The notes under the pieces were generated by a model. That model did not search any database, was not told the origin of the DNA, and worked only from the letters and a program-made list of their open reading frames with translations. Position numbers and translations under genes: made by a program. This document shows, piece after piece, positions 45,615 to 57,000 of a stretch of DNA of 64,000 nt. Positions within the stretch are counted from its first letter, which is position 1. Each line of letters starts with the position of its first letter. Origin of the DNA: an uncultured Tateyamaria sp. (GTDB taxonomy: Bacteria; Pseudomonadota; Alphaproteobacteria; Rhodobacterales; Rhodobacteraceae); NCBI RefSeq assembly GCF_947503705.1, contig NZ_CANNES010000001.1, positions 874,501-938,500 on the forward strand, given 5' to 3'.

Positions 45615-46388
45615 TCAGGTCGCAATGTCCTCGGCCCAATCGGCAAAGGTTTCGGCCTCGGCCTCAAGCGGGGCGGCATCCGTCCCCCCGATCAACAAAA
45701 ACCCGTGTCCCGGCGTGTTCCAGCGCGCCAGGCCCAGCCCTTCGGCAGCCCCCATATTCACCGGCTTCGCATCCGGCCCCGCGGGGATGATGCACAGCGC
45801 CACGGGTGTGCCATCGTCGCGCAGGAAGGCAATCTGCACCAGCGGCTTGCCGTTAAAACCCAACACCTGCGCCCGTTTGAAGGTCAGGCCTGCCGCCTCC
45901 GGCAATCCGGTCAGGTCCAGGCCCACAGCCTGCGAGACGGTGACCAATTGCGCGGTTGTCTCTGCCGCCGTCGGGGCGGCATCGGCCAAGGTCGCGGTGG
46001 TATAAAGCGCCTGATAGCTGGCCACAAAAGATACCCAACCGCGGGCGGGGGCAGGTTCGGGCGTGCTCAGGCCCACAAAGGCGGCCACAGCCAGACCTGC
46101 GGCCAGACCGACACCAAAGGGCAGCACGGCCCAGGACCGACGACGGCGTGCCGGCGGCGCGACAGGTTCGGGCAAGGCCGCCATCGCAGGCGCAGTGTCC
46201 AGCAACGCGTCATAGCCTTGGGCCATCGCGCCCATCACCTCGGGCGGCAAAAACAGAGCCTCAGCCCGGGCCAGCAACGCGGCATCCGTTTCCAGGGCCG
46301 CATCAATCGCAGCATGCAGTTCATCGTCCGCTTCCCCATCCAGAAAGGCGGTCAGTTCTTCGTCTGTAAAGGCGCGCGGTGCGGTCAT
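45615..46388 (-). CDS. Putative transmembrane anti-sigma factor
   Basis: A 257-residue protein. The N-terminal ~75 residues have the acidic helical anti-sigma pattern (FTDEELTAFLDGEADDEL), followed by an Arg-rich stop-transfer and one membrane helix (about 88-108: LPFGVGLAAGLAVAAFVGL). The periplasmic part is Ala-rich with no recognised domain. It has no CHCC zinc motif. Its ATG overlaps the end of the ECF sigma gene (ATGA), the usual sigma/anti-sigma arrangement. It probably holds the sigma factor at the membrane until a signal arrives. Confidence 0.83.
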   Translation of the reverse strand: MTAPRAFTDEELTAFLDGEADDELHAAIDAALETDAALLARAEALFLPPEVMGAMAQGYDALLDTAPAMAALPEPVAPPARRRRSWAVLPFGVGLAAGLAVAAFVGLSTPEPAPARGWVSFVASYQALYTTATLADAAPTAAETTAQLVTVSQAVGLDLTGLPEAAGLTFKRAQVLGFNGKPLVQIAFLRDDGTPVALCIIPAGPDAKPVNMGAAEGLGLARWNTPGHGFLLIGGTDAAPLEAEAETFADWAEDIAT

Positions 46389-46870
46389 GTGCTGTGCCCT
46401 TGCCCTTGCGTGTCAGCCATCTGAGTGTTCAGCCGTTTGCGCGCAGAGGCGAGACGGCTCATGACGGTGCCGATCGGGATCTCCATGATCTCGGCGGCTT
46501 CCTTGTACGAGTACCCTTCGACATAGACGAGCACCACGGACTGGCGCTGCGCCTCTGGCAAAGCATTCACCTTATTCAACACGTCACGCGCAAATATATT
46601 CACTTCCGCGTCAGGACTTTTATCCGGCAGGTCGATTTCTTCGACAGGGACCAGCCCGCCGCCGGTGCGGACCTTTCGCGACCGCAATTCGTTCAGCCAG
46701 ATGCGCTGCGCCATGCGGAACATCCAGCGATCCAGATGGGTGCCCGCTTCGAACTGGTCGGCTTTGTCCAGCGCGCGCAGACATGTGGTCTGGGCCAGAT
46801 CATCGCCCCAATCCCGCCTGCCTGTCAGCGAAACGGCATAGCGCCAGAGCCGGGGAAAAACCTCGGCCAT
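46385..46870 (-). CDS. ECF-type RNA polymerase sigma factor
   Basis: A 161-residue sigma-70 family factor with only regions 2 and 4. Region 2 is FPRLWRYAVSLTGRRDWGDDLAQTTCLRAL plus the -10-recognising helix (HLDRWMFRMAQRIWLNELR, given in parts). Region 4 has EAQRQSVVLVYVEGYSYKEA and IPIGTVMSRLASARKRL. The start at 46870 is the only ATG in frame near the conserved part. It is divergent from the DUF4399 gene, a likely regulon member, with 105 bp between. Confidence 0.9.
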   Translation of the reverse strand: MAEVFPRLWRYAVSLTGRRDWGDDLAQTTCLRALDKADQFEAGTHLDRWMFRMAQRIWLNELRSRKVRTGGGLVPVEEIDLPDKSPDAEVNIFARDVLNKVNALPEAQRQSVVLVYVEGYSYKEAAEIMEIPIGTVMSRLASARKRLNTQMADTQGQGHST

Positions 46871-46975
46871 GCCGTCGCGGACCTCGCTGACAGAATTTTG
46901 AGAAGTGGTGCGAATAGGAGCGGCCCTTTGGGTGTTACTGTCAGGTAAGCGAACACATATCGGAGGAAACTGGAA

Positions 46976-47410
46976 ATGAAATCTTTTGTAACGCCCCTTG
47001 TCGCGGTTGTGATGATGGCCGGTGCCGCCCTGGCTCAGGACACGCCCGCGCCCGAAGGGGCCGCTGTCTATTTCGTCAATCTTGAGGATGGCGCAACAGT
47101 GTCCTCCCCGGTCACCATCATCTTTGGGCTCGAAGGCATGGGCGTTGCCCCCGCCGGGACCGAAAAGGAAAACACAGGCCACCACCACCTGCTGCTGAAC
47201 CGTCCGCCCCTGGGTGAGGGCGAAGAGGGCGAGTTGGAATATGGCCTGCCTGCTGATGACAATCACATCCACTTTGGTGGGGGCCAGACTCAGGTGACCC
47301 TGGACCTGCCTGCCGGTCAGCACACGATGCAATTGGTGATGGGCGACCTGAACCACGTGCCCCATATCGATCCGGTGACCAGTGAGGTGATCACCATCAC
47401 GGTCGAGTAA
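46976..47410 (+). CDS. DUF4399 domain periplasmic protein
   Basis: A 144-residue secreted protein. The signal peptide is about 1-20 (ending ALAQ), and the mature part is a DUF4399 beta-sandwich with YFVNLEDGATVSSP, NTGHHHLLLN, NHIHFGGGQTQ and GDLNHVPH. The His clusters suggest copper or another metal as ligand, though the family has no proven role. GGAGGAAAC sits before the ATG. It may be driven by the divergent ECF factor. Confidence 0.88.
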   Translation: MKSFVTPLVAVVMMAGAALAQDTPAPEGAAVYFVNLEDGATVSSPVTIIFGLEGMGVAPAGTEKENTGHHHLLLNRPPLGEGEEGELEYGLPADDNHIHFGGGQTQVTLDLPAGQHTMQLVMGDLNHVPHIDPVTSEVITITVE

Positions 47411-47418
47411 ACCGTGTC

Positions 47419-47447
47419 AGGGGCCTTGCGCGCGCCGCCGGGCCCCT
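47419..47447 (+). terminator. Possible terminator hairpin after the DUF4399 gene
   Basis: AGGGGCC / GGCCCCT with a 15-nt GC-rich loop between convergent genes. There is no T tract. Confidence 0.35.
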
Positions 47448-48384
47448 AGATCCAGCGCATCCGCCGCAGGATCCAGATGGCCACTGCGGTAAGGATAACC
47501 AACCCACCGCAGAGCGCTGCAAAGGCCCAGGGCGTTTCGATGCCCGGCATCCCCGCGACGTTGACACCAAAAAGCCCGGTGAGAAATCCCAGCGGCAGGA
47601 ATACTGCCGCCACGATGGACAGGACATAGCCATTGCGTCCCTGCGCCTCGGCCGCACGCGCGGTGTGGTGATCCTGCACGGCGGTCATGCGGGCGATCAG
47701 GGCTTCCAGTTCTTCCACGGCCAGTTTGGCCAGATTAGTCTGCTCGCGCAGACGCGCGCGCTGGCCTTTGGTCATCAGATCGGTCTCGGTGCTCAAAAGG
47801 GCGGCCAGCGCATCGCGCTGTGGCCCCAGATACCGACGCAACCGTATGGCCATGCGCCGTTCTTCAGCCAGCTCGGGCGGCAAGGGGCTGGCGTCATCCA
47901 CGACACTGTCCTCCATCGCGTCGACCCGGTCGCCCAGATCAAACACCGTGTCCTGCACCCGCGCCATCAGCCCCGCGCTCAGCACCCCGACAAAGCCCAT
48001 GGGGCTGGAGGGGGCCTGGCCCGCTTCGGCCTCTTGTCGGATGGTGTTGAGCGCAAAGACACGCCGCACCCGTACCGTGACGATCATACGCGCAGTGATC
48101 CACATCCGTACTGCGACCATCTGGTCCGCAGGCCCGTCCGCATTCAGGTTCACGCCCCGCAGGTTCAGCATCAGCCCATCGCCATAGGTGTCCGCGCGAG
48201 GCCGGGTTTCAGGGGCAGTGAGGGCTGCGGCGGGGATGTCGGGAACTTCGGCGGCAAGGAATTCGGGCAGGTCCGGATCGCTCAGATCAAAGTGCCACCA
48301 CCGATACCCTTCACCCAGGGGGCGGTCTTCGGCCGGGGGCCGTGCCGTGCCGTCGGGGGCAATATCAAAGACGCAAATGGGCAT
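47446..48384 (-). CDS. zntB: CorA-family zinc transporter ZntB
   Basis: A 312-residue inner-membrane protein. The large cytoplasmic N-terminal domain begins with a conserved WWHFDLSDPDL. Two C-terminal membrane helices follow, and between them the loop reads FGVNVAGMPG in place of the Mg-type GMN of CorA, which is the ZntB form. It moves zinc, probably inward with protons. The length is normal. It converges on the DUF4399 gene. Confidence 0.88.
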   Translation of the reverse strand: MPICVFDIAPDGTARPPAEDRPLGEGYRWWHFDLSDPDLPEFLAAEVPDIPAAALTAPETRPRADTYGDGLMLNLRGVNLNADGPADQMVAVRMWITARMIVTVRVRRVFALNTIRQEAEAGQAPSSPMGFVGVLSAGLMARVQDTVFDLGDRVDAMEDSVVDDASPLPPELAEERRMAIRLRRYLGPQRDALAALLSTETDLMTKGQRARLREQTNLAKLAVEELEALIARMTAVQDHHTARAAEAQGRNGYVLSIVAAVFLPLGFLTGLFGVNVAGMPGIETPWAFAALCGGLVILTAVAIWILRRMRWI

Positions 48385-48468
48385 GGCCGGACGGTATGCC
48401 CCCCGCGCGCTCGGCGCAATGGCTGGCAGTGGCGGATCAAGATCCGCCTTACGGGGATGCGTCTGGCC

Positions 48469-51223
<2,755 letters not shown>

Positions 51224-51934
51224 TCAGGCCGTCGGGCCACCCAGGGCATTGCCGGAAATGTCATAGGCCATGGGGGACGGGCGGCCGACAGGCAGGTCGA
51301 TCCAGTTGCCAGCGGCATTGAAGGTGATCGCCCTTTGGGAATTGCCGTGCCATTCGTTGGCATAACCGGGCGAGTTTTCCTTGATGATGCCATCATAGCT
51401 GAACAAGGTTTTCTCGTCCGAGGCTGCGATCCCCATACGCATCCGCAGCTGCCAGACAACAAAGATGCGCGATGCAGCATCGGAGAAGGCCCAGCCCTGA
51501 TCGATGGTTTCGGTGGTTGTCGATGTGACCGTGTTTGCCACGCTGTAGGTTGCCGTCACGCTCGCTTCCACGCCCTCGCCCTTGACGCCAAGGGTTCCGC
51601 TTATCGTCTTAGTTGTCGCGTCGGTGACCGTTTGGGTCACGGTATTCGTGAAATTGAACTTTGTGATGTTGGCTTCTTCGGCCATCAGGCACGACCAGTA
51701 GCTGTAGGTGACGGCCCGCAGGTCAGAGGGGATGGACTGAAACGGGCTGCTGGGCGTTGGAAAGGAATATGCCTTTGCCCAGGTCAAGGTTGGTTGGTCT
51801 CCGTGCGGGACAAGCAGGCGCAGCCCGTCGTAGTTCGCCGCGACGCTTTTGTAGAGCGTAGGTGTCGTGTCTGGGAATTGTGGGTAGTCGGACGGGTTGA
51901 TCTTTTGTGGGATAATTGCAGTGCCTAGGGTCAT
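51224..51934 (-). CDS. Putative aerolysin-like beta-pore-forming protein
   Basis: A 236-residue protein starting at the ATG 51934; a TTG at 51952 is possible. It has no signal peptide or membrane helix. The centre (about 90-150) is an alternating Thr/Ser/Val stretch: FTNTVTQTVTDATTKTISG, GVKGEGVEASVTATYS and NTVTSTTTETIDQGW. This pattern is like the membrane-inserting hairpin and flanking strands of aerolysin/ETX-MTX2 proteins. The flanks are also beta-rich with many Trp, Tyr and Asn (VTYSYWSCLM, VVWQLRMRM). It stands alone in a gene-poor region. Family assignment is by pattern only; another all-beta protein is possible. Confidence 0.55.
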   Translation of the reverse strand: MTLGTAIIPQKINPSDYPQFPDTTPTLYKSVAANYDGLRLLVPHGDQPTLTWAKAYSFPTPSSPFQSIPSDLRAVTYSYWSCLMAEEANITKFNFTNTVTQTVTDATTKTISGTLGVKGEGVEASVTATYSVANTVTSTTTETIDQGWAFSDAASRIFVVWQLRMRMGIAASDEKTLFSYDGIIKENSPGYANEWHGNSQRAITFNAAGNWIDLPVGRPSPMAYDISGNALGGPTA

Positions 51935-52251
51935 TGTAGCGATTTTTCTCAAGTGGCTTCAAAACAGGCTAAGGTTGAAAGGATTTGCTTTTCATTTCAA
52001 GAGTCTTGCCGGCCTCCCAAGCCAGGTTTGTCAGAAATGGGCACCGTTGCGAGGTGCGCCACCGATGATCGGGTTTGGGGATTGCGTCGATCAAAACGCC
52101 ATTGATGTGCGGGTTTTTGAAAGCACCCACTGGCGGTTTGTGGACGCGCGACCGCCTTGTCCTGCGCTGCTGCCCTTGATCTGTGCCTTGGTCTGTTTCA
52201 CCACTGCAGTCGAGATACTTGGTTCATGGGCCCGAGCGGGGTGATGCCGAT
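51935..52251. other. Non-coding gap
   Basis: Nothing convincing is seen in 317 bp. It must carry the divergent promoters for the beta-rich protein and the GNAT-RppH operon. Confidence 0.35.
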
Positions 52252-52719
52252 ATGCCGGAAAATCTGATCGTCGGGGAAATGAGATGCGCCCCTGATGTTT
52301 TGGGCCATGTGATGTGGCGGGCCATTCATGAAGGGGCCAGTGCCTATTCCCAAGCTCAGCGGACTGCCTGGCTGCCCGCGCCGCCGTCCGGGGATGCCTG
52401 GGCCGCAAAGCTGGCGGGGCAGGTGGTGTATGTGGCCGAAGCGCAGGGTGCCCCCGTCGGCTTTGTCACCCGCGCGGGCGCTTATGTTGATCTGGCCTAT
52501 GTCCTGCCAGACTGGCAGGGGCGGGGCGTGTTTTCGGCCCTTTATCCCGTGGTCGAGGCGGAGGCGCGGACCATGGGTCAGAGCCGCCTTTGGGTCCATG
52601 CCTCGCTCATGGCGCAGCCCGCCTTTTTGGCGCAGGGATTTCATGTTATCGCCCATGAAACAGTTGAGCGGAACGGCCAGACCCTGGACCGCGCCGAGAT
52701 GGAGAAGCGCCTGACATGA
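52252..52719 (+). CDS. GNAT family N-acetyltransferase
   Basis: A 155-residue GNAT protein with a full acetyl-CoA fold: [37 protein letters not shown] (pyrophosphate loop QGRGVF) and [18 protein letters not shown]. Upstream AUG-like starts give no ribosome site; the ATG at 52252 begins at the conserved part. It overlaps rppH by 4 bp. The substrate is unknown. Confidence 0.85.
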   Translation: MPENLIVGEMRCAPDVLGHVMWRAIHEGASAYSQAQRTAWLPAPPSGDAWAAKLAGQVVYVAEAQGAPVGFVTRAGAYVDLAYVLPDWQGRGVFSALYPVVEAEARTMGQSRLWVHASLMAQPAFLAQGFHVIAHETVERNGQTLDRAEMEKRLT

Positions 52720-53198
52720 CCCCTGAAGAGATTGCCAAACTGCCCTATCGCCGCAATGTGGGCGTGATGGTCGTGAACGCGGAGGGCCACGTCTGGGTCG
52801 GGCAACGCAATGACCGCTACAAAGACGCCTGGCAGATGCCTCAGGGCGGGATTGACAAGGGTGAAGATGCCCGCGCCGCCGCCCTGCGCGAGTTGGAGGA
52901 AGAGACCGGGATCACCCCTGATCTGGTGGAAGTTGTGGCCGAAACCGAAGGCTGGCTGCCCTATGAGTTGCCCCATGACCTGATCCCAAAGCTGTGGAAG
53001 GGCCGCTATCGCGGGCAGGAGCAGAAATGGTTTCTGATGCGTTTTCAGGGCGTCGATGCGCAGGTCAACATCGACACGGATGATCCTGAATTCGCCGCGT
53101 GGCGCTGGATGCCCCCCGCCGAGTTGCCGGATGCGATCGTTCCCTTCAAGCGCACCGTTTACAAACGGGTGTTGGATGCCTTTGCGGGGCAGATGTGA
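52716..53198 (+). CDS. rppH: RNA pyrophosphohydrolase (Nudix)
   Basis: A 160-residue Nudix hydrolase. The Nudix box G-x5-E-x7-REUxEE is complete ([20 protein letters not shown]). N-terminal [30 protein letters not shown] and the C-terminal [18 protein letters not shown] match RppH. It removes pyrophosphate from the 5' end of mRNA and starts decay. In many Rhodobacteraceae rppH lies close to the gpmI-envC-ctpA block, but here it is over 40 kb away. It overlaps the next gene (TGATG). Confidence 0.92.
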   Translation: MTPEEIAKLPYRRNVGVMVVNAEGHVWVGQRNDRYKDAWQMPQGGIDKGEDARAAALRELEEETGITPDLVEVVAETEGWLPYELPHDLIPKLWKGRYRGQEQKWFLMRFQGVDAQVNIDTDDPEFAAWRWMPPAELPDAIVPFKRTVYKRVLDAFAGQM

Positions 53199-53695
53199 TG
53201 CGGTTTTGGGCGCTGGTATTCGCGTGTCTGCCTGTGCCGGGATTTGCCCTGTCTTGCATGGTCTACGGCGTGACGGATGCCTTTCTGGATGCGGCCAAGG
53301 CCGAGGCGGCTTATGTGCCGGTGCTGGGCACCCTAGAGTTTGATCCTGACCTGCTTCCGCAGGTGGACTGGCAGCGCCAGGGCGACGTGCCCGCCACGAC
53401 CCTGCTGCCCGCCAGGTTTGAGGGGGATGCGCTGACGGTGCGGGGCGTTGACCTGCCCTTTGCGACCGATGTGGTGTTGGAGGTCAATTGCGCGGGCCCC
53501 TGGTGCCCGTCGCCGCAACCGGGCCCGGTGCTGGCCTTTTTGCGCAAGACCTCGGTGAGCTATGTGCTTGAGACCAACGCCTGTGGTGGGGACCTTTTTA
53601 GCCCGCCCAATGCGGCGCAAATCGCGCAAGTCCGCGATTGTCTGGCCGGGCGCGATTGCATCCCGCTGGATGCGCAACTGCAACGGGATCGCTAG
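53198..53695 (+). CDS. Cys-containing secreted protein of unknown function
   Basis: A 165-residue protein with a signal peptide (about 1-18, FWALVFACLPVPGFALS). The mature part has six to seven cysteines (SCMVYG, VNCAGPWCPSPQPG, ETNACGGDLF, VRDCLAGRDC), so several disulfides are likely. I do not recognise a family. The start overlaps the rppH stop, so it is coupled to rppH; no functional link is evident. It converges and overlaps by 4 bp with the GNAT gene on the minus strand. Confidence 0.75.
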   Translation: MRFWALVFACLPVPGFALSCMVYGVTDAFLDAAKAEAAYVPVLGTLEFDPDLLPQVDWQRQGDVPATTLLPARFEGDALTVRGVDLPFATDVVLEVNCAGPWCPSPQPGPVLAFLRKTSVSYVLETNACGGDLFSPPNAAQIAQVRDCLAGRDCIPLDAQLQRDR

Positions 53696-54282
53696 GGGCG
53701 AAAAAGCGGCACATGCGGTGCCAGCGCCGGGTCGTAGCCCAGCGAAATACGCGGATCGTCCGCCACTTCGATCCTTTGCCGCGTGGGTGTGAACCCTGCG
53801 CGCCGGTAAAAGCCCAAAGCCTGGGGGCTGTCGATGGTGCAGGTGTGCAGGTGAAACCGGTCGATCCCGCGCTCAAAGGCCAGTTCAATCGCCCGGTCCA
53901 TCAGGTAAGCCCCGCTGCCGGTGCCGATCAGCGCAGATGTCAGCCCGAAATAGGCCAGCTCGCAGGCCCCGTCGTGCCGGAAATCCAGCTCCAGCAGCGC
54001 CTCGGGGCGACCGTCCTTGAGCAGGGTAAACAGATGCACGTCCGCGTCATGCAGGATCGCCCCCAGGGCCCTGTCATCCAGCAGGCTGCGCCCGTACCAC
54101 AGCCAATCCCGGCCAACCCGGGCAAAGAGGTCGCGGTAAAGTGTGACGTCGCGGGCCAGTGGGGCAAAGCTGACCCCGTCTGGCATCGGCACGCCCCGCA
54201 ATTGGGGTGCGCGCATTTCAAGGTCGGTAACAACCATTGCCACCTTGCCCTTTGGGATGTCATGAAATCCGTCGCTCAGCAT
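53692..54282 (-). CDS. GNAT family N-acetyltransferase
   Basis: A 196-residue GNAT enzyme. The C-terminal core has LELDFRHDGACELAYFGL, the acetyl-CoA loop GTGSGAYLMDRAIELAF and HTCTIDSPQALGFYRRAGF. The N-terminal part (LSDGFHDIPKGKVAMVVT) is subgroup-specific. Repeat copy C lies directly upstream of its start codon and would be in the 5' leader or promoter. Substrate unknown. Confidence 0.87.
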   Translation of the reverse strand: MLSDGFHDIPKGKVAMVVTDLEMRAPQLRGVPMPDGVSFAPLARDVTLYRDLFARVGRDWLWYGRSLLDDRALGAILHDADVHLFTLLKDGRPEALLELDFRHDGACELAYFGLTSALIGTGSGAYLMDRAIELAFERGIDRFHLHTCTIDSPQALGFYRRAGFTPTRQRIEVADDPRISLGYDPALAPHVPLFRP

Positions 54283-54308
54283 GGCTTCATTGTTCCCAAA
54301 ATACTCAA
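54283..54308 (-). repeat. Dispersed intergenic repeat, copy C
   Basis: Minus strand: GAGTATTTTGGGAACAATGAAG, here given in two parts GAGTATTTTGGG and AACAATGAAG. It directly abuts the GNAT start codon at 54282. It matches copies at 14681 and 23519. Confidence 0.65.
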
Positions 54309-54321
54309 ATTCGACAGGGGA

Positions 54322-55311
54322 TCACTCCAACCCGGCGGCCGCGAAATGCTGGCGCATATCAACCTGGGGCCGGGGGCCCACATGGCTGATCACTTCGGCG
54401 GCACAAAGATTGCCCATACGCCCGCAGGTTTCCAGATCGCGGCCCGTCAACATGCCATAGATGAAGCCCGCAGCGAACTGGTCGCCTGCCCCGGTGGCAT
54501 CCACGGGCACGACTTTTTCGACAGGGATGTCGTGGCGCTCTTCGCCCGCGATGATGGTCACACCGTCGCCCGAGCGGGTGCAGATCATCAGGGGGATCAT
54601 GGCTGACGTTTTGGCCATGGCGTCCTCAAGGTCGTCTGTTTCAAAGAGCGATCTGATTTCGTGTTCGTTGCCGATGACAAAGTCCAGCTCGTTCTCGATC
54701 ATGTCGAGGAAATCGGCGCGGTGCCGATCCACGCAGAACGGATCGGAAATGGCGATGCCGGCCTTGCCGCCGCCCGCGCGGGTCAGCCGCGAGGCTTGCC
54801 GAAACGCTTCCTTGCCCTTGTCCTTGTCAAAGAGATAGCCTTCGAGAAAGATCATTTCGGAGGCCGATGCCACCGCTTCGGGCACGTCATCGGGGCCCAG
54901 TTCGGTGGAGATGCCCAGATAGGTGTTCAGCGACCGCTCGCCATCGGGTGTGACAAAGATCATGCAGCGCGAGGTGGGCAATTCCCCGCCCGGCACGGGG
55001 TCGTTCACGAAATCGGTGCCGCTGTCCTGCATGGAACTGGCATAGAACTTGCCCAAGGCGTCGTCATGAACCCGGCCAATAAAGGCGGTCGGCAGACCCA
55101 GCGCACCCACGCCCGCAATCGTGTTGGCCACGGCCCCACCCGGCGTCTGCAACCGATCGGTCATGGCGGCATAAAGCACCTCGCCCCGCTCTTGTTCGAT
55201 CAATTGCATGATCCCCTTTTCGATCCCCATCAGGTCCAGAAAGGAATCGTCGGCATGCGAGATCACGTCGACAACGGCATTGCCGATGCCCGACAGTTTG
55301 TATTTTGTCAT
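54322..55311 (-). CDS. PfkB-family kinase, adenosine-kinase-like
   Basis: A 329-residue ribokinase-fold kinase. The N-terminus YKLSGIGNAVVDVI, the GGAVANTIAGVGALG sugar-binding signature and the C-terminal anion hole/catalytic DATGAGDQFAAGF (Asp of GAGD) are present. The subgroup (329 residues, FLEGYLFDKDKGKEAF) is usually annotated adenosine or carbohydrate kinase. It likely phosphorylates adenosine or another nucleoside. The start overlaps the nth stop by 4 bp, so they are co-transcribed. Confidence 0.88.
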   Translation of the reverse strand: MTKYKLSGIGNAVVDVISHADDSFLDLMGIEKGIMQLIEQERGEVLYAAMTDRLQTPGGAVANTIAGVGALGLPTAFIGRVHDDALGKFYASSMQDSGTDFVNDPVPGGELPTSRCMIFVTPDGERSLNTYLGISTELGPDDVPEAVASASEMIFLEGYLFDKDKGKEAFRQASRLTRAGGGKAGIAISDPFCVDRHRADFLDMIENELDFVIGNEHEIRSLFETDDLEDAMAKTSAMIPLMICTRSGDGVTIIAGEERHDIPVEKVVPVDATGAGDQFAAGFIYGMLTGRDLETCGRMGNLCAAEVISHVGPRPQVDMRQHFAAAGLE

Positions 55312-55952
55312 TCGGTTTTATCCTCAAAGGGGCAGAGATCGCGGATGATGCAGGTGGGGCATTGCGGCTTGCGCGCCTTGCAGTGATAGCGCCCGTGCAG
55401 GATCATCCAGTGGTGTGCGTGCAGCTGAAAATCAGCCGGTATATTGTCTTCGATGGCGCGTTCGACCGCGTCCACGGTTTTGCCCGGCGCGATCCCGGTC
55501 CGGTTCCCGAGCCGAAAGATATGTGTGTCCACGGCCTGCGCAGGGTAGTGCCACCACATGTTCAGAACCACATTGGCCGTCTTGCGCCCGACGCCGGGCA
55601 GCGATTGCAGGGCAGCCCGTGAATTGGGCACTATGCCGTCATAGTCATCCACAAGGATTTGGGAGAGTTTCATGACGTTCTTGGCCTTTTGTCGAAACAG
55701 CCCGATCGTCTTGATATGTTCGGTCAGCCCGTCGATCCCGAGATCGAGCATTTTTTGCGGCGTGTCCGCGATTTGAAAAAGCGCCCGTGTCGCCTTGTTC
55801 ACGCCCGCATCGGTGGCTTGCGCCGACAGTGCAACCGCCACGACCAGCGTGTAGACATTCACATGCTCCAACTCACCCTTGGGTTCGGGGTCAGCGGCCT
55901 GAAACCGGGTGAAAATCTCGCGGATCGTGTGATAGTCGAGTTGCTTTGCCAT
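55308..55952 (-). CDS. nth: Endonuclease III
   Basis: A 214-residue base-excision-repair glycosylase/AP lyase for oxidised pyrimidines. The helix-hairpin-helix LPGVGRKTANVVLN has the catalytic Lys and VDTHIFRL the catalytic Asp. The C-terminal 4Fe-4S loop is C-x6-C-x2-C-x5-C (CKARKPQCPTCIIRDLC). The ATG at 55952 is used; an upstream start would add 12 residues. It precedes and overlaps the PfkB kinase gene. Confidence 0.95.
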   Translation of the reverse strand: MAKQLDYHTIREIFTRFQAADPEPKGELEHVNVYTLVVAVALSAQATDAGVNKATRALFQIADTPQKMLDLGIDGLTEHIKTIGLFRQKAKNVMKLSQILVDDYDGIVPNSRAALQSLPGVGRKTANVVLNMWWHYPAQAVDTHIFRLGNRTGIAPGKTVDAVERAIEDNIPADFQLHAHHWMILHGRYHCKARKPQCPTCIIRDLCPFEDKTE

Positions 55953-56080
55953 GGCGGGGGGTATGCGGAAAATTGCGCTGGCGAGCAAGTGGGTGTGCCA
56001 ATAGATCGCCCTGGCCCTTGAATGCGGGTCGCAGACGCGTACGCTGCGCCCGGGTTTTCATCACACACAAGGGTATTTTG

Positions 56081-56638
56081 ATGGCCAAGCAATTCGAGGC
56101 CCTGAGCGCGGCCCACCGCGCCTTTATCCTGCGCCAGCACATCTTTTTCACTGCCTCTGCCGCCCCGGGCAGTCGGATCAACGTGTCCCCCCGCGAGATC
56201 GGCGCCCTGCGCATTCTGGACGACAATACGGTTGTCTATCTCGACCGCACCGGCAGCGGCAACGAAACGGCGGCCCATATGCTGGCGGATGGTCGCATGA
56301 CGATCATGTTCTGCGCGGTCGAGGGCCCGCCCCAGATCATGCGCCTTTATGGACGTGGTCGGTCGATTGGGTGGGAAACGCCTGAATTCGCCGAACTGAC
56401 CGCAACGCAGTATGGCGAGGCCCCCTTGGGCACGCGCCAGATCATGCGCCTGGACTTTGATCTGGTGCAGACCTCGTGCGGCTACGGCGTGCCCTTGTTC
56501 GACTATCAGGGTGAGCGGGCGGCCATTGAGAACTGGCACGACAACAAGGGCCCCGAAGGGATCGCAGCCTATTGGGAGGCTGAAAACCTGAGCAGCATGG
56601 ACGGCTTGCCGACGGGGTTGAAGGTGGGGGAGGGGTGA
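56081..56638 (+). CDS. Pyridoxamine 5'-phosphate oxidase family flavin-binding protein
   Basis: A 185-residue split-barrel protein. The start MAKQFEALSAAHRAFILRQ leads to HIFFTASAAPGSRINVSPRE (given in pieces), VYLDRTGSGNETAAHML and IMRLYGRGR, which is typical of the PNPOx-like group that binds FMN, F420 or haem. The subgroup is common in Proteobacteria without assigned reaction. It runs opposite to nth with ~130 bp between. No operon partner. Confidence 0.85.
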   Translation: MAKQFEALSAAHRAFILRQHIFFTASAAPGSRINVSPREIGALRILDDNTVVYLDRTGSGNETAAHMLADGRMTIMFCAVEGPPQIMRLYGRGRSIGWETPEFAELTATQYGEAPLGTRQIMRLDFDLVQTSCGYGVPLFDYQGERAAIENWHDNKGPEGIAAYWEAENLSSMDGLPTGLKVGEG

Positions 56639-57000
56639 GCGGAGCGTGGGATATTGCACATGTCGGGTTCGAGCCCAATGCGGCGATAGTGATTGCATGC
56701 GAGCAGCACACGCAGCACCAGCTTCGCTACACCTGTGCGGAAACACTTGAGCCATAAGTTCACCGCCTGTCGGTACACTTGCTGTTCGTTTCGAGCGGTT
56801 CAGGGTATGCTCGCGACTGTAGTGGCTCGTATCCTTACGGGCATCAAATTGTCTGGTTCATGTTTTTGCGCCCGCGCGGCCAGGTATTTTTACCTTTGAA
56901 CGGCGCACGCTGCGCCGTTGGCATCACCATTTTTGCCGCGCAAACCAAGTGTGTAGACTGCAATCGGCAATGAGTTTGATTATGGAGAAGCCGGAACGGC
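56639..57000. other. Non-coding gap with a perfect hairpin
   Basis: No gene is supported. Near 56660 it contains ATGTCGGGTTCGAGCCCAA, related to the sequence at 9942. A perfect hairpin AACGGCGCA-CGC-TGCGCCGTT lies at 56899-56919, about 80 bp before the sulfotransferase-like gene. It marks the left border of the accessory locus. No tRNA is present despite the T-arm-like motif. Confidence 0.45.

Noticed and set aside
56655-56690. T-arm-like GGGTTCGAGCCC suggesting a tRNA
   Set aside because: No acceptor stem, anticodon arm or CCA end can be built around it.
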